Numbered from the stretch's first letter, positions 17,435 through 25,590 are shown. The stretch is 42,637 bases of DNA from SFEL01 sp963640685 (GCA_963640685.1 CAVIAA010000018.1:1-42637), one strand, 5' to 3'. Program-made: numbers and translations. Notes: a model not told the origin generated them from the sequence alone.

Positions 17435-18034
17435 GATGAACCGAACAGCCGTTTTGTTACCGCCGACCCTGCCATAATGGGCCGCTGCAAAAGCTGCGGC
17501 GGGCTGATATGGACGGACAGCAGGTTCCTTTATGCCTGCAAAAGGCTCTGCACCCGCTATGAGCTTTCGCTTTGCTCCTCCTTTCGCCCTCTTGCGGGGG
17601 CAGCCGGCATATGCCCCGCCCGCTGCGCCGGCCTTTGCGGTGACTTCACCCTGCTCTCCCCCTGCCGGGGCATTGCCGCAGTTCAAAACGAGATACGTCG
17701 GTACTGCATAGCGCACCAGCTGTTTTCGTATGTATACCCACAGTATTCCACCCCTATACGGATAACCGGCGAGGTGAGCCTTGGCCGTTCCTCGCCAAAT
17801 ATCGGATATCCCGACCTTTTCCCGGGAAATGTGGGGGTTCATGTATTCGTGCTGCAACAGGCGCTGAATATGCTGGGCTTCCCCTGCCTGATGTCGGGGC
17901 GGCTCTCCGGCGACACGCTCTCTGCGCTCTCGGCCTTTCGGCTTAAAAGTGGGCTCAGCAGCGCGCTCGTTGACGCCGCACACTGGCGGGCGCTGTTTGC
18001 CGCAATAAAAAAGGGCGGCACAGCCGTCCCATAA
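17414..18034 (+). CDS. Cys-rich protein with C-terminal peptidoglycan-binding-like domain
   Basis: A 206-residue reading frame. The N-terminal half is rich in cysteine (CKSCGG, CKRLC, CPARCAGLC), and the last 70 residues resemble a PG_binding_1 domain (NVGVHVFVLQQALNMLGF, LSGDTLSALSAFRLKSGL). No signal peptide is evident. The first eleven codons are encoded by the terminator arm and T-run of the LCP gene. A later ATG giving MGRCKSCGG may be the real start, although neither has a clear ribosome binding site. Function is unknown. Confidence 0.6.
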   Translation: MATLFVFDEPNSRFVTADPAIMGRCKSCGGLIWTDSRFLYACKRLCTRYELSLCSSFRPLAGAAGICPARCAGLCGDFTLLSPCRGIAAVQNEIRRYCIAHQLFSYVYPQYSTPIRITGEVSLGRSSPNIGYPDLFPGNVGVHVFVLQQALNMLGFPCLMSGRLSGDTLSALSAFRLKSGLSSALVDAAHWRALFAAIKKGGTAVP

Positions 18035-18047
18035 AGCACTGTATTAT

Positions 18048-18725
18048 TTATATCAGCCCGCGCCGCCGCAGCGTTTCGATAGTTTCCGATGCTATGTCAT
18101 CAATGCTCCGCATGCCGTCGCTGCCCATGCACTGTATGACTGCGATATCGTCCCTTTTTTCGGCAGTCTCAAGGTATTTTTTTCTTGCGCGCCGCTGTAT
18201 TCCGTCGGATTCCTCGTATACGTCCTTCCATTCCCCGCCAACGTAATCGCGGAAGCCTTTTTTTGTTACGTTTTCGCCGGCCTTATCCGGCGCAACGTCG
18301 TAAAACAGGAAAAGATCGGCCTTTGGCAGCTTAAAGTGCCGGTATTCAAGGTCAAACACCCAGTCGATTATATCCGGCCTGCCGAGGTCTATATCCCGTA
18401 TGCTCTGGTATACCGCGTTGCTGAGCACATAGCGGTTTATCAGCATGTAGTCGTACTCGCCGTCGGTATGGCTGCGCATATCCTCCCAGCGATCCAGCGC
18501 AAACCACAGCGCCATGCTCTTGCCGTCCACCGCGCTCGCCTTAACGCCCTCCGCACCCGTCAGGTATTGCCCGACCTGCACACCAAAATAGCTGCCGTAA
18601 TTCGGGTATTCCCTCTTTTCAACGGAATTGCCCATAAGCTCCAGCGCTTGAGACAGCCTATGGAACTGAACGCTCTTGCCGCTGCCGTCTATTCCCTCTA
18701 TCGCTATTACCTTAGTTTTTCCCAT
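18048..18725 (-). CDS. tmk: Thymidylate kinase (dTMP kinase) family protein
   Basis: A 225-residue P-loop kinase. IEGIDGSGKSVQFHRL at the N-terminus is the thymidylate-kinase P-loop, LINRYVLSNAVYQS corresponds to the DRY-like nucleotide-binding segment, and LFLFYDVAPDKA fits the later strand. The enzyme phosphorylates dTMP to dTDP. The ATG at 18725 is preferred over a TTG four codons upstream. It overlaps the end of hflX by 14 bases, so the two are coupled. The sequence departs from typical tmk in the LID region, so a related deoxynucleoside kinase is possible. Confidence 0.85.
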   Translation of the reverse strand: MGKTKVIAIEGIDGSGKSVQFHRLSQALELMGNSVEKREYPNYGSYFGVQVGQYLTGAEGVKASAVDGKSMALWFALDRWEDMRSHTDGEYDYMLINRYVLSNAVYQSIRDIDLGRPDIIDWVFDLEYRHFKLPKADLFLFYDVAPDKAGENVTKKGFRDYVGGEWKDVYEESDGIQRRARKKYLETAEKRDDIAVIQCMGSDGMRSIDDIASETIETLRRRGLI

Positions 18726-20493
18726 AGCCCTCTCCAAGCATTCTCTTGAGTCGCCAAAGCGCCGCCTCGTCTATCTGTATCTTCAGGTGAGTGCCGTCGC
18801 CCTGATGATCCTCGCTGAGTATGCGCCCCTCCGAGCGGACTACGCTCATCGCCTCATACCTGTCATACGGCACGACAAGCTCGACCTCCAGCCTGCCGCT
18901 GTTTACGCTGCGCTCTATTTCAAAAAGCAGCTCCTCTATGCCCGTTCCGTTTGCCGCGCTTATGAATACGCCGTCCTTGGGGGTGCGCTGCTCGGTAAGG
19001 TCGCATTTATTATATACGTTTATTCTCGGTATATCCGCAGCGCCGAGCTTTGCAAGCACATCATCGACCACCGCCATCTGGCTCTCGTAATAGGATGACG
19101 ACCTATCCACGACGTGCAATATCAAATCGGCATTCGCCGCCTCCTCCAGCGTTGAGCGGAAGGCCTCCACAAGGTCGTGCGGCAGCTTGTTTATGAAGCC
19201 CACGGTGTCCGAAAGCAGTATCTCTGTGCCGCCCGGCAGCTCCGCCTGCCGAACGACGGGGTCAAGCGTTGCAAAGAGCATATCCTCCGCCAATACTGAG
19301 GCATTCGTCAGCGCGTTTAACAGGGTGGATTTACCCGCATTGGTGTAGCCTACGAGCGCCACGACCGGCGTTGGGTTTTTCTCCCGCCGCGACCGCCTGA
19401 GACTCCGCTGCTTTTCAATCTCGCCAAGCTCCTCCGAAAGCTCGAATATCCGCCGCTTTATTCGCCGCCGGTCTATCTCCAGCTTCTTTTCGCCCGGTCC
19501 CCTCGTGCCTATGCCGCCGCCCAGGCGGGAAAGCACGTTGCCCTGCCCAAGCAGCCTCGGCAGCCTGTATTTCTGCTGCGCAAGCTCAACCTGCAGCTTG
19601 CCCTCGTGTGATGTCGCCCGCTGTGCAAATATGTCCAGTATGAGTGCAGTGCGGTCTATCACACGGGCGCCCAGTATCTCCTCAAGGTTGCGGGCTTGGA
19701 CTGCGGTCAGCTCATCGTCGAATATGAACAGCTCCGCCCCCAGCTCGCTGCCCTTAAGCGAAAGCTCCTCTGCCTTGCCGCTGCCTATGTATGTAGCGTT
19801 GTCCGCACCTGCCTTCTTCTGGGTAAATTTGCCGACGACCCTTGCGCCGGCGGTCTTTGCAAGCTCGCCAAGCTCCGCAAGGGTATCGTACGGTTCGCTG
19901 TTTTCCAGCCCGACGAGTATCGCCCGCTCCGGCCTGCTGCCGTCTGCCTCAACGGTTGCGGACTTCAGCCTGTCGTCCGCAATGTATATCTCCTTTATAA
20001 GCAGCCGCTGCGGCAGCTTGTACGGGCGCATCGGGCCGTATACCAGCGCACCGCGCTCCCCCGCCTCATCTGCTTCGCCGAGGTAAGCCGCGTATACCGT
20101 CGTCGGCTCGCCGTCCTCGCGCACACCTATCGCGGCCATGCTGTCCAGCCTCATGCTCCTCAGCGTGCCGAGGTCAACGCCGGAAAGCCGCCCGTCGCCG
20201 TTCGGGTGGGTGTGTATACAGCGAACGCCGCACAGACGCTCCTCGTTGCGAACGAGCCGCATATTCGGCATGGATACCTTTGCGCCGTCCCCAACGGATA
20301 CATCGGCTATCCGTCCGTCTCTGCCTATGTAAACGGAAATTTCACGGCCGAGCATGCCGGTCAGAGCCGCAAGCTCCGCAACAAGCTCCCTCGAGGCGAA
20401 CTCGTCAGTTCCCTGCCGCATATCGTACAGCAGCGCGATCCTTTCCAGCAGCGTGTCCCTTATGCCCTGAATGTTTCCGTTTACCTTGTTCAT
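18712..20493 (-). CDS. hflX: GTPase HflX with JAMM/RadC-like N-terminal extension
   Basis: A 593-residue protein, about 170 residues longer than typical HflX. Residues 170-593 are canonical: the HflX N-domain (ERAILVGLE), a glycine-rich linker (GIGTRGPGEKKLE), and a G domain with P-loop GYTNAGKST, DTVGF and NKCD. HflX is a ribosome-associated GTPase that splits stalled or heat-damaged ribosomes. The extra N-terminus contains H94-T-H96-P followed seven residues later by S104-x-x-D107, the HxH-x7-SxxD pattern of JAMM/RadC folds, with E51 upstream. The start at 20493 has a GGAGAG site. It lies 12 bases after the beta-propeller gene. Confidence 0.93.
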   Translation of the reverse strand: MNKVNGNIQGIRDTLLERIALLYDMRQGTDEFASRELVAELAALTGMLGREISVYIGRDGRIADVSVGDGAKVSMPNMRLVRNEERLCGVRCIHTHPNGDGRLSGVDLGTLRSMRLDSMAAIGVREDGEPTTVYAAYLGEADEAGERGALVYGPMRPYKLPQRLLIKEIYIADDRLKSATVEADGSRPERAILVGLENSEPYDTLAELGELAKTAGARVVGKFTQKKAGADNATYIGSGKAEELSLKGSELGAELFIFDDELTAVQARNLEEILGARVIDRTALILDIFAQRATSHEGKLQVELAQQKYRLPRLLGQGNVLSRLGGGIGTRGPGEKKLEIDRRRIKRRIFELSEELGEIEKQRSLRRSRREKNPTPVVALVGYTNAGKSTLLNALTNASVLAEDMLFATLDPVVRQAELPGGTEILLSDTVGFINKLPHDLVEAFRSTLEEAANADLILHVVDRSSSYYESQMAVVDDVLAKLGAADIPRINVYNKCDLTEQRTPKDGVFISAANGTGIEELLFEIERSVNSGRLEVELVVPYDRYEAMSVVRSEGRILSEDHQGDGTHLKIQIDEAALWRLKRMLGEGYGKN

Positions 20494-20505
20494 CGTCTCT
20501 CCGCT

Positions 20506-22401
20506 TTACTTCAGCTTTATGCCGTAGATGAGCCCGCCCCTCGTTCCGACGACTATGTAGTTGTCAAACACCGCGGGGGAAGCCTCTATGTTGGAGCCGA
20601 GGTTCATCTCGTCCAGCAGCTCGCCGGTAAGCCCGTCTATAATGTGTATATAACCGGACTTGGTGCATTGTATTATGTAGCCCTTACCGTTCTGGTCGTA
20701 TATCGGCACGGGTGAGCTCCAGGGGTAGCCCTGGAAGGTGTACTTCCATTTTACCGTTCCGTCCGCCTTGTTTATGGCAACGATGTCGCCCTTCATGCCC
20801 TCAGACATTGAGACCGGAACGAATATCAGCCCCTCGAGGTCGTTCTTGCCTATTGCAAGCGAGCCCTGAACGCCGCCGGATACCTGATTTGGCTCCGCGA
20901 TGGTTTGGCAGTTATAGTCGTTGTTCGTCCAAACTATGGCGCCGGTCACGGCGTCTATCTTCCATATGGGTATCGGCGCTGTCTGGTTTGCCTTTGCCCT
21001 CCAGTTAGGGTGGAAGGAGGTGGACATATAGACATACGGGTGGTGATCCTCCCCCTCAAGCGAAAGCACGCCGGTGCAGTTGGTGTCGTCCAGCACATTC
21101 TGTACCCACTTTACCTGAAGCGTGTTCAGGTCAAGGCAGAACAGGTGCCCGCCGTTTTCGGCTATGATGAGGTGGCCGCGCCATATCATCGCGCTATCCT
21201 CCATGCCAATCCAGAAGGCATCGCTTGCCGCTACGCCGCTCGTGTTGTTCTTAGCACCCTTATAACGCCATTTGGTCACCTTCGGGCTTATTGAAAGCGT
21301 TCCTGCGTTCGCGTCGTAGTTGGTGTTCAGCTTTATGAGGTACAGTATGCCGCTTTCGCCGGGGTATATGAGGGTATCCGTCTCGGCATCAACAAGCGCG
21401 GAGCTGTCGAAATACGAAAGTCCCCTGATGCGGAATGGATCCTGCTTGCCAAACTCGTAGAGTATCGAGCCGTCCACAAGGCTGATTATGAAGGCATGCG
21501 AGCTGTCCTTGCCCTCCGTCGGGCTGTCGTCGCCGGAGCCGACGTACATAAGTGGTATTCCCCTCGGGTCGATAGCGCCCGCGCCCTTGAATGGGAAGCC
21601 TGTGCTTATGTGCTTTCTGGTCTCCTGCCCCGTCTCAACGTCAAAGAAGTATATATTGCCGCTCATAGTGGCATATATGGCCTCTATGAGCCCGTCCTTC
21701 TCCTTCGCCCAGTCGTACATGTTCATTATGCGCTTTGTCTCCGCCGGCCAGCGAACGAGGAGCGGCTGGCCTGTCCATCCGCAGCCGGACCAGCTGCCGG
21801 AGCCGTACATCTTCTGCAGGCTGCCTACGGTAAATGTCCACGGCGAGGTATCAAACTTACGCTCAGTCATGGTCGCGGTGCCGTAGGATGGGCTGTCGCG
21901 GAAGTTATTGCCGCGGAAGGTTATAACGCCCTCCAGTTCGGTATAATTATACCCTTCGTCAAAGTCTATCACGTCGGCAGAGGTATACTGCGACGCATCC
22001 ATTTCGACACCGTCCACCTCGACCTTTGTTTCAAAGCCGAAGTCGCTCGGGCTGGTTCCCGAAACGGAATACGGTTCAAAGGTCGGCAGCGGGGTAGGTG
22101 TCGGCTCCGGCGTTGCCGCCGCGCCCTCTTCTTCGCTGAAGAGGCTTTCCTCATCGCTGTCCTTCTTGCCGAACAGCTTTGCAAAGAAGCCCTGCTTTTC
22201 CTCTGTCTCCGCGGTCTGCTCTATCGCGGTGCCGTCATCGGTGTCAGCCGGCTTTCCGCCCTTGCCCAGCAGCTTTGATACCAGCAGGACTATCCCTGCT
22301 ATGATCGCTGCAATTATAATAAGGAACACCGCTATCCTTGCGGCGTTGCGCATATGCCTACGCCTTGAATTTCTGCTTCTTCTCCTGCGTCTTCTTGCCA
22401 T
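20506..22401 (-). CDS. Membrane-anchored PQQ-like beta-propeller protein
   Basis: A 631-residue protein. The N-terminus is very basic (eight Arg in the first 12), followed by a transmembrane helix (about 20-43), an acidic and Pro/Thr-rich linker to about 115, then a large beta-propeller with repeated blade-like motifs (GNIYFFDVETGQ, GHLFCLDLNTLQVKWVQN, GDIVAINKADGTVKWKY, GYIHIIDGLTGELLDEM). No PQQ-dehydrogenase catalytic residues are recognised, so it is probably an extracytoplasmic scaffold or BamB-like protein. The start MARRRRRR follows GAGG. It heads an operon with hflX and tmk. Confidence 0.85.
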   Translation of the reverse strand: MARRRRRRSRNSRRRHMRNAARIAVFLIIIAAIIAGIVLLVSKLLGKGGKPADTDDGTAIEQTAETEEKQGFFAKLFGKKDSDEESLFSEEEGAAATPEPTPTPLPTFEPYSVSGTSPSDFGFETKVEVDGVEMDASQYTSADVIDFDEGYNYTELEGVITFRGNNFRDSPSYGTATMTERKFDTSPWTFTVGSLQKMYGSGSWSGCGWTGQPLLVRWPAETKRIMNMYDWAKEKDGLIEAIYATMSGNIYFFDVETGQETRKHISTGFPFKGAGAIDPRGIPLMYVGSGDDSPTEGKDSSHAFIISLVDGSILYEFGKQDPFRIRGLSYFDSSALVDAETDTLIYPGESGILYLIKLNTNYDANAGTLSISPKVTKWRYKGAKNNTSGVAASDAFWIGMEDSAMIWRGHLIIAENGGHLFCLDLNTLQVKWVQNVLDDTNCTGVLSLEGEDHHPYVYMSTSFHPNWRAKANQTAPIPIWKIDAVTGAIVWTNNDYNCQTIAEPNQVSGGVQGSLAIGKNDLEGLIFVPVSMSEGMKGDIVAINKADGTVKWKYTFQGYPWSSPVPIYDQNGKGYIIQCTKSGYIHIIDGLTGELLDEMNLGSNIEASPAVFDNYIVVGTRGGLIYGIKLK

Positions 22402-22443
22402 TATGACATACCTCGCCAAATTTAACTTTAAGCTTACCAATGT

Positions 22444-22472
22444 ATTATACTTCTTATGCCTCACTTTGGCAA
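22444..22472 (-). promoter_or_regulatory. Promoter of the beta-propeller-hflX-tmk operon
   Basis: On the minus strand TTGCCA (22472-22467), a 17-base spacer and TATAAT (22449-22444), 43 bases upstream of the start codon. Confidence 0.8.
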
Positions 22473-22511
22473 ATCCAACGATCAACACCGGCATAAATTT
22501 ACAAAATACAC

Positions 22512-22554
22512 AAAAAGCGCAAAGACCCCGTCCTGTGGCGGGCGGAGCCTTTGC
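22512..22554 (-). terminator. Terminator of the small membrane protein gene
   Basis: On the minus strand GCAAAGGCTCCGCCC pairs with GGGGTCTTTGC around a short loop, followed by GCTTTTTGTG. It separates the small gene at 22630-22821 from the promoter at 22444. Confidence 0.75.
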
Positions 22555-22629
22555 AAATGGCGCATATTAAGTTATTTTCGCCCGCTTCCGCGAGCAAACC
22601 TTGTTTTTACAGTGCTTTGAAGGGCGCAG

Positions 22630-22821
22630 CTATGCCGCTCTGCGTTCATCAATGGTGCTGACATAGAGCTTGTTCTTCGGCGCAGTGTGCATCGCCCTCC
22701 TTCGAGCCATTGCCTCCCGCCTGCGCCGCTTGTACGCAGCCTGCTTTGCGGCAGAGGCCGCCATAGTCCCTATCAACACGCCGGGAACCATAAAGCTGAA
22801 GAACAGTCCAAAATAATTCAT
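22630..22821 (-). CDS. Small basic membrane protein, unknown function
   Basis: A 63-residue protein. Residues 3-30 are hydrophobic (FGLFFSFMVPGVLIGTMAASAA), followed by a very basic stretch (KRRRREAMARRR). It is probably a single-pass protein with its basic tail in the cytoplasm. GGAGG lies seven bases before the ATG and a perfect-consensus promoter lies upstream, so expression is likely real and strong. A palindrome in that promoter suggests control by the divergent XRE/S24 regulator. I do not recognise the family. Confidence 0.75.
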   Translation of the reverse strand: MNYFGLFFSFMVPGVLIGTMAASAAKQAAYKRRRREAMARRRAMHTAPKNKLYVSTIDERRAA

Positions 22822-22905
22822 AACGCACCTCCGATTTATTATATCCTTGCCGGAAACGCAGCCCCGGTCGTTTTTTGTAAAAGTATCCTGTCAGGTTACA
22901 GTTGC

Positions 22906-22934
22906 ATTATAGTATCTTTATCGGATACTGTCAA
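22906..22934 (-). promoter_or_regulatory. Perfect-consensus promoter with palindromic operator in the spacer
   Basis: On the minus strand TTGACA (22934-22929), a 17-base spacer and TATAAT (22911-22906): a perfect sigma-A promoter. The spacer is an inverted repeat, GTATC-cgataaa-GATAC, filling it exactly (22912-22928). Further half-sites GTATCC (22883-22888) and GGGATAC (22985-22991) lie nearby. The adjacent repressor-type gene is the likely binder; this is inferred. Confidence 0.85.
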
Positions 22935-22965
22935 TACCTTTTTTCGCTCAAGGAAAAACCTTTAC

Positions 22966-22994
22966 TTGATTTTTATTTCTTTGTGGGATACAAT
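22966..22994 (+). promoter_or_regulatory. Promoter of the XRE/S24 regulator
   Basis: TTGATT (22966-22971), a 17-base spacer and TACAAT (22989-22994). A GGGATAC half-site overlaps the -10, consistent with autoregulation. Confidence 0.75.
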
Positions 22995-23032
22995 CATTAT
23001 ATCACACGATGGCATGACTGGAGGCATATATA

Positions 23033-23668
23033 ATGAACAGACTGCGCGAGCTGCGCAAGCAGCACGGACTTACTCAGGATGAGCTCGGGCAGGCGCTCGG
23101 CGTGCAGAAGGCCGCGATATGCAAATACGAAACAGGCCGCGTTCCGCTGCCGAACGAGGCGCTCATGCAGCTCTGCTCAATGTTCAACGTGACGGCAGAC
23201 TATATACTGGGGATAGACAGCGCAAAGGTCACCCCGCTTTTCAAGGAGCATGGCAAACTGTCCTCGCTACTCATGCCGGTTACAAAGACCGTTGGCGTTC
23301 CGCTGGTCGGGCGCGTGCATGCCGGGCTGCCGATACTCGCGGACGAAAACATCACGGAATACATACCGCTGCCCGCGGAGGATGTCACCGCGGGTGATTA
23401 CTTCTACATGGAGGTCGAGGGAGACTGCATGACCGGCGACTTCATACCCGAGGGCTCGCTGGTTTTGGTGCGTATGCAGAGCCGCGTTGAAAGCGGGCAT
23501 ATAGCCATAGTACGCATCGAAGACGAGGTATTGGTGCGCAAGGTAAAGTGGCTCAACGGAACGCTGATGCTGATACCCTCCAACCCAAAATACGAGCCGA
23601 TGATAATTTCCGGTGGAGACGCTCAAATAATCGGCCGCGTGCTGGAGGTAAGGATAAGGGGGCTGTGA
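23033..23668 (+). CDS. XRE-family repressor with LexA-like S24 domain (Cys in place of Ser)
   Basis: A 211-residue two-domain regulator. Residues 1-60 are a Cro/CI-type helix-turn-helix (LRELRKQHGLTQDELGQALGVQKAAICKYETG). Residues 88-211 form a LexA/CI-type S24 domain. The self-cleavage dipeptide A97-G98 (HAGLP) and the general-base lysine K170 (LVRKVKW) are present. At the nucleophile position GDSM is replaced by G130-D131-C132-M133, with TGC in the DNA. Such proteins repress until cleaved after DNA damage; whether a cysteine supports autocleavage here is unknown. It faces a gene whose promoter contains a matching palindrome. Confidence 0.9.
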   Translation: MNRLRELRKQHGLTQDELGQALGVQKAAICKYETGRVPLPNEALMQLCSMFNVTADYILGIDSAKVTPLFKEHGKLSSLLMPVTKTVGVPLVGRVHAGLPILADENITEYIPLPAEDVTAGDYFYMEVEGDCMTGDFIPEGSLVLVRMQSRVESGHIAIVRIEDEVLVRKVKWLNGTLMLIPSNPKYEPMIISGGDAQIIGRVLEVRIRGL

Positions 23669-23684
23669 GGCTCCCTTTGCTTTG

Positions 23685-24086
23685 TTAAAACAGCTCGGTC
23701 ACCGTCAGCGTTTCAACTGCGTCCATGTGATCGAGTATGGCTAATATCGAGTTTATCTCGCATATCAGATTGTCGTTTTGGCCGATCAAAACGAGGTCGC
23801 GGCAGGTTCTCAGCGTTCTGTCCATTTCGCCAAGGTCGTCGTGATGAAAGAACAGCTTCAGCTTGTCTCTGCAGCCGTTGTACTCCCGCGTCATCTCTGC
23901 TATTTGCTCCGCCGCCGTTTCCATATCTCCGGTCACAGCCGCCTTCTCTGCCGCCCTTGTCATGCTCCGCAGCCCTCCCGTCATTTCCTTAAGGTAGCGC
24001 CCCGGCACGGTAAAAAGAAACGCGAGCAGCAGCACCGTGATCGCCGCGGCAACCGCCGCTGCCCTTGAGAACCCACCCTTGCTCAT
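23685..24086 (-). CDS. DUF4363 family membrane-anchored protein
   Basis: A 133-residue protein with one N-terminal membrane helix (about 10-28) and a helical outer domain containing HHDDLGEMDRTLRTCRDLVLIGQ, typical of DUF4363. This family is commonly encoded next to DUF421 membrane proteins in Clostridia, as here; the two genes overlap by four bases. The function is not established. Confidence 0.85.
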   Translation of the reverse strand: MSKGGFSRAAAVAAAITVLLLAFLFTVPGRYLKEMTGGLRSMTRAAEKAAVTGDMETAAEQIAEMTREYNGCRDKLKLFFHHDDLGEMDRTLRTCRDLVLIGQNDNLICEINSILAILDHMDAVETLTVTELF

Positions 24087-24820
24087 TTTTTCTTACCTCC
24101 GGATAGATCTATCATCTTGACCCTGCCGCCGTACCCTTGCTTTGTCTGTATATGCAGAGTTTCACCCGAAATAAAGGCGAACAACGGCTCCTCTTCCCCT
24201 TCTATGCCAGCGGAGCGCAGCTTTCCGTCCAGCCATTTTTTATCACGCCCGGCTCTGCGCAGCTCGTCCTTGTGCAGCCTGCCATCCTGAACCAGCATCA
24301 ACGGCAGCGCCGCCCTCTGCGTTTTCAGCGACAGCGCCTGGCAGGTTGCCGGCTGAAGCTGGCTCTTCAGCAGCACCGAAAGCTGCCCGTTGGTTTCCAG
24401 TATCGCATACTCAACCGCCGCAAGGTCAAAATTGCCTCCGCCGCGCAGCTGCTCCATTAGGTCGTTCAGCGTATACCGTGCCGCGCGCAGCGAGCTCTCC
24501 TGAACGACACCGCCGGATACCATCAGCAGCGGCCTGCCGCAAACGGCGCAGCGGAAGCCCTCAAACTTCAGCGAACAGAACGCCATGAGCTGCTGAACCA
24601 AAAACAGCGCAAGTATCGGCACTATGCCGTAAAGCAGCGGTATGCTGGTATCCGAGGCCGGAACCGAGGCAAGATCTGCGACCAGCAGCGTTATTATCAG
24701 GTCAAAGGGCTGAAGGTCGGATATCTGCCGCTTGCCCGTCAGCCTTATGACCATAAACACGAGAAAATATAGTATTATCGCCCTAACAAATAAAATCAGC
24801 ATGGGCTTATTTTGCCCCAT
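24083..24820 (-). CDS. DUF421 (YetF-like) membrane protein
   Basis: A 245-residue protein. Three transmembrane segments lie in the first 90 residues, including the DUF421 signature RLTGKRQISDLQPFDLIITLLVADLAS. A cytoplasmic domain follows, with TLNDLMEQLRGGGNFDLAAVEYAILETNGQLSVLLK. Related proteins are often linked to sporulation or envelope stress, but the role is undefined. The start could be the ATG used here or a GTG six codons upstream; neither has a clear ribosome binding site. It overlaps the DUF4363 gene. Confidence 0.88.
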   Translation of the reverse strand: MGQNKPMLILFVRAIILYFLVFMVIRLTGKRQISDLQPFDLIITLLVADLASVPASDTSIPLLYGIVPILALFLVQQLMAFCSLKFEGFRCAVCGRPLLMVSGGVVQESSLRAARYTLNDLMEQLRGGGNFDLAAVEYAILETNGQLSVLLKSQLQPATCQALSLKTQRAALPLMLVQDGRLHKDELRRAGRDKKWLDGKLRSAGIEGEEEPLFAFISGETLHIQTKQGYGGRVKMIDLSGGKKK

Positions 24821-24861
24821 ACCGCGCCGGATAATCACTTATTCACGGTTTTTATTTCTGC

Positions 24862-24890
24862 TTGACACACCAATGTCTTTATGCTAAAAT
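24862..24890 (+). promoter_or_regulatory. Promoter of the tRNA operon
   Basis: TTGACA (24862-24867), a 17-base spacer and TAAAAT (24885-24890), about 60 bases before tRNA-Arg. This is near consensus, as expected for stable RNA. Confidence 0.88.
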
Positions 24891-24952
24891 ACGTTGATGT
24901 CGGCAGTATGTCCTCGTTGGCAGCGCGATGGCCGCGGAACGGCGTATGATTT

Positions 24953-25029
24953 GCGCCTGTAGCTCAGCAGGATAGAGCAACGGCCTTCTAAGCCGTAGGT
25001 CCAGGGTTCGAATCCCTGCGGGCGCGCCA
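24953..25029 (+). tRNA. tRNA-Arg (TCT)
   Basis: A 77-base cloverleaf with acceptor GCGCCTG/CGGGCGC, anticodon arm ACGGC-CTTCTAA-GCCGT with anticodon TCT, T-arm GGTTCGAATCC and encoded CCA. First of six tandem tRNAs. Confidence 0.97.
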
Positions 25030-25072
25030 AAGGCGATATGCCTTGCGGCCTCGTTGCCGCATAAGTTCACAT

Positions 25073-25149
25073 GGTGGGTGTAGTTCAGTGGCTAGAGCGC
25101 CAGATTGTGGCTCTGGATGTCGTGGGTTCAAATCCCACCACTCACCCCA
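25073..25149 (+). tRNA. tRNA-His (GTG)
   Basis: Anticodon arm CCAGA-TTGTGGC-TCTGG gives GTG. An extra G at the 5' end (25073) opposite C73 is the tRNA-His identity element. CCA is encoded. Confidence 0.97.
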
Positions 25150-25210
25150 TTTTTTCGAGGGGAAGCGGATAAATCAAATTATCCGCTTCCGTCACCTCAC
25201 CCCAAGTTAC

Positions 25211-25286
25211 TGGGGTGTAGCCAAGCGGTTAAGGCACCAGACTTTGACTCTGGTATGCGCAGGTTCAAATCCTGCCACCCCAGCCA
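25211..25286 (+). tRNA. tRNA-Gln (TTG)
   Basis: A 76-base cloverleaf with acceptor TGGGGTG/CACCCCA, anticodon arm CCAGA-CTTTGAC-TCTGG with anticodon TTG, and encoded CCA. Confidence 0.97.
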
Positions 25287-25289
25287 TTT

Positions 25290-25365
25290 GACCCGTTAGC
25301 TCAGTCGGTAGAGCACTTGACTTTTAATCAAGGTGTCCGGAGTTCGAATCTCCGACGGGTCACCA
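25290..25365 (+). tRNA. tRNA-Lys (TTT)
   Basis: A 76-base cloverleaf with acceptor GACCCGT/ACGGGTC, anticodon arm CTTGA-CTTTTAA-TCAAG with anticodon TTT, and encoded CCA. Only three bases separate it from tRNA-Gln. Confidence 0.97.
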
Positions 25366-25384
25366 TATTCAACAGACCAGCAAT

Positions 25385-25469
25385 GCGGGCGTGGCGGAAT
25401 TGGCAGACGCGCCGGATTTAGGTTCCGGTGCCGCAAGGCGTATGAGTTCAAGTCTCTTCGCCCGCACCA
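25385..25469 (+). tRNA. tRNA-Leu (TAG)
   Basis: An 85-base class II tRNA with a long variable arm (TGCCGCAAGGCG). The anticodon arm CCGGA-TTTAGGT-TCCGG gives TAG, and CCA is encoded. Confidence 0.97.
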
Positions 25470-25483
25470 CCTTAAATATTCTC

Positions 25484-25557
25484 GCGGGTATAGTGTAATG
25501 GTAACACATTAGCCTTCCAAGCTGAGATAGTGGGTTCGAGTCCCATTACCCGCTCCA
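25484..25557 (+). tRNA. tRNA-Gly (TCC)
   Basis: A 74-base cloverleaf with acceptor GCGGGTA/TACCCGC, anticodon arm TTAGC-CTTCCAA-GCTGA with anticodon TCC, and encoded CCA. It is the last tRNA of the operon, and its 3' 20 bases recur at 25724-25743. Confidence 0.97.
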
Positions 25558-25567
25558 ACAGAAATAT

Positions 25568-25590
25568 CCTCCCGAACGGGGGGTATTTTT
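25568..25590 (+). terminator. Terminator of the tRNA operon
   Basis: CCTCCC (25568-25573) and GGGGGG (25578-25583) pair (one T-G) around GAAC, followed by TATTTTT, eleven bases after tRNA-Gly. Confidence 0.75.
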
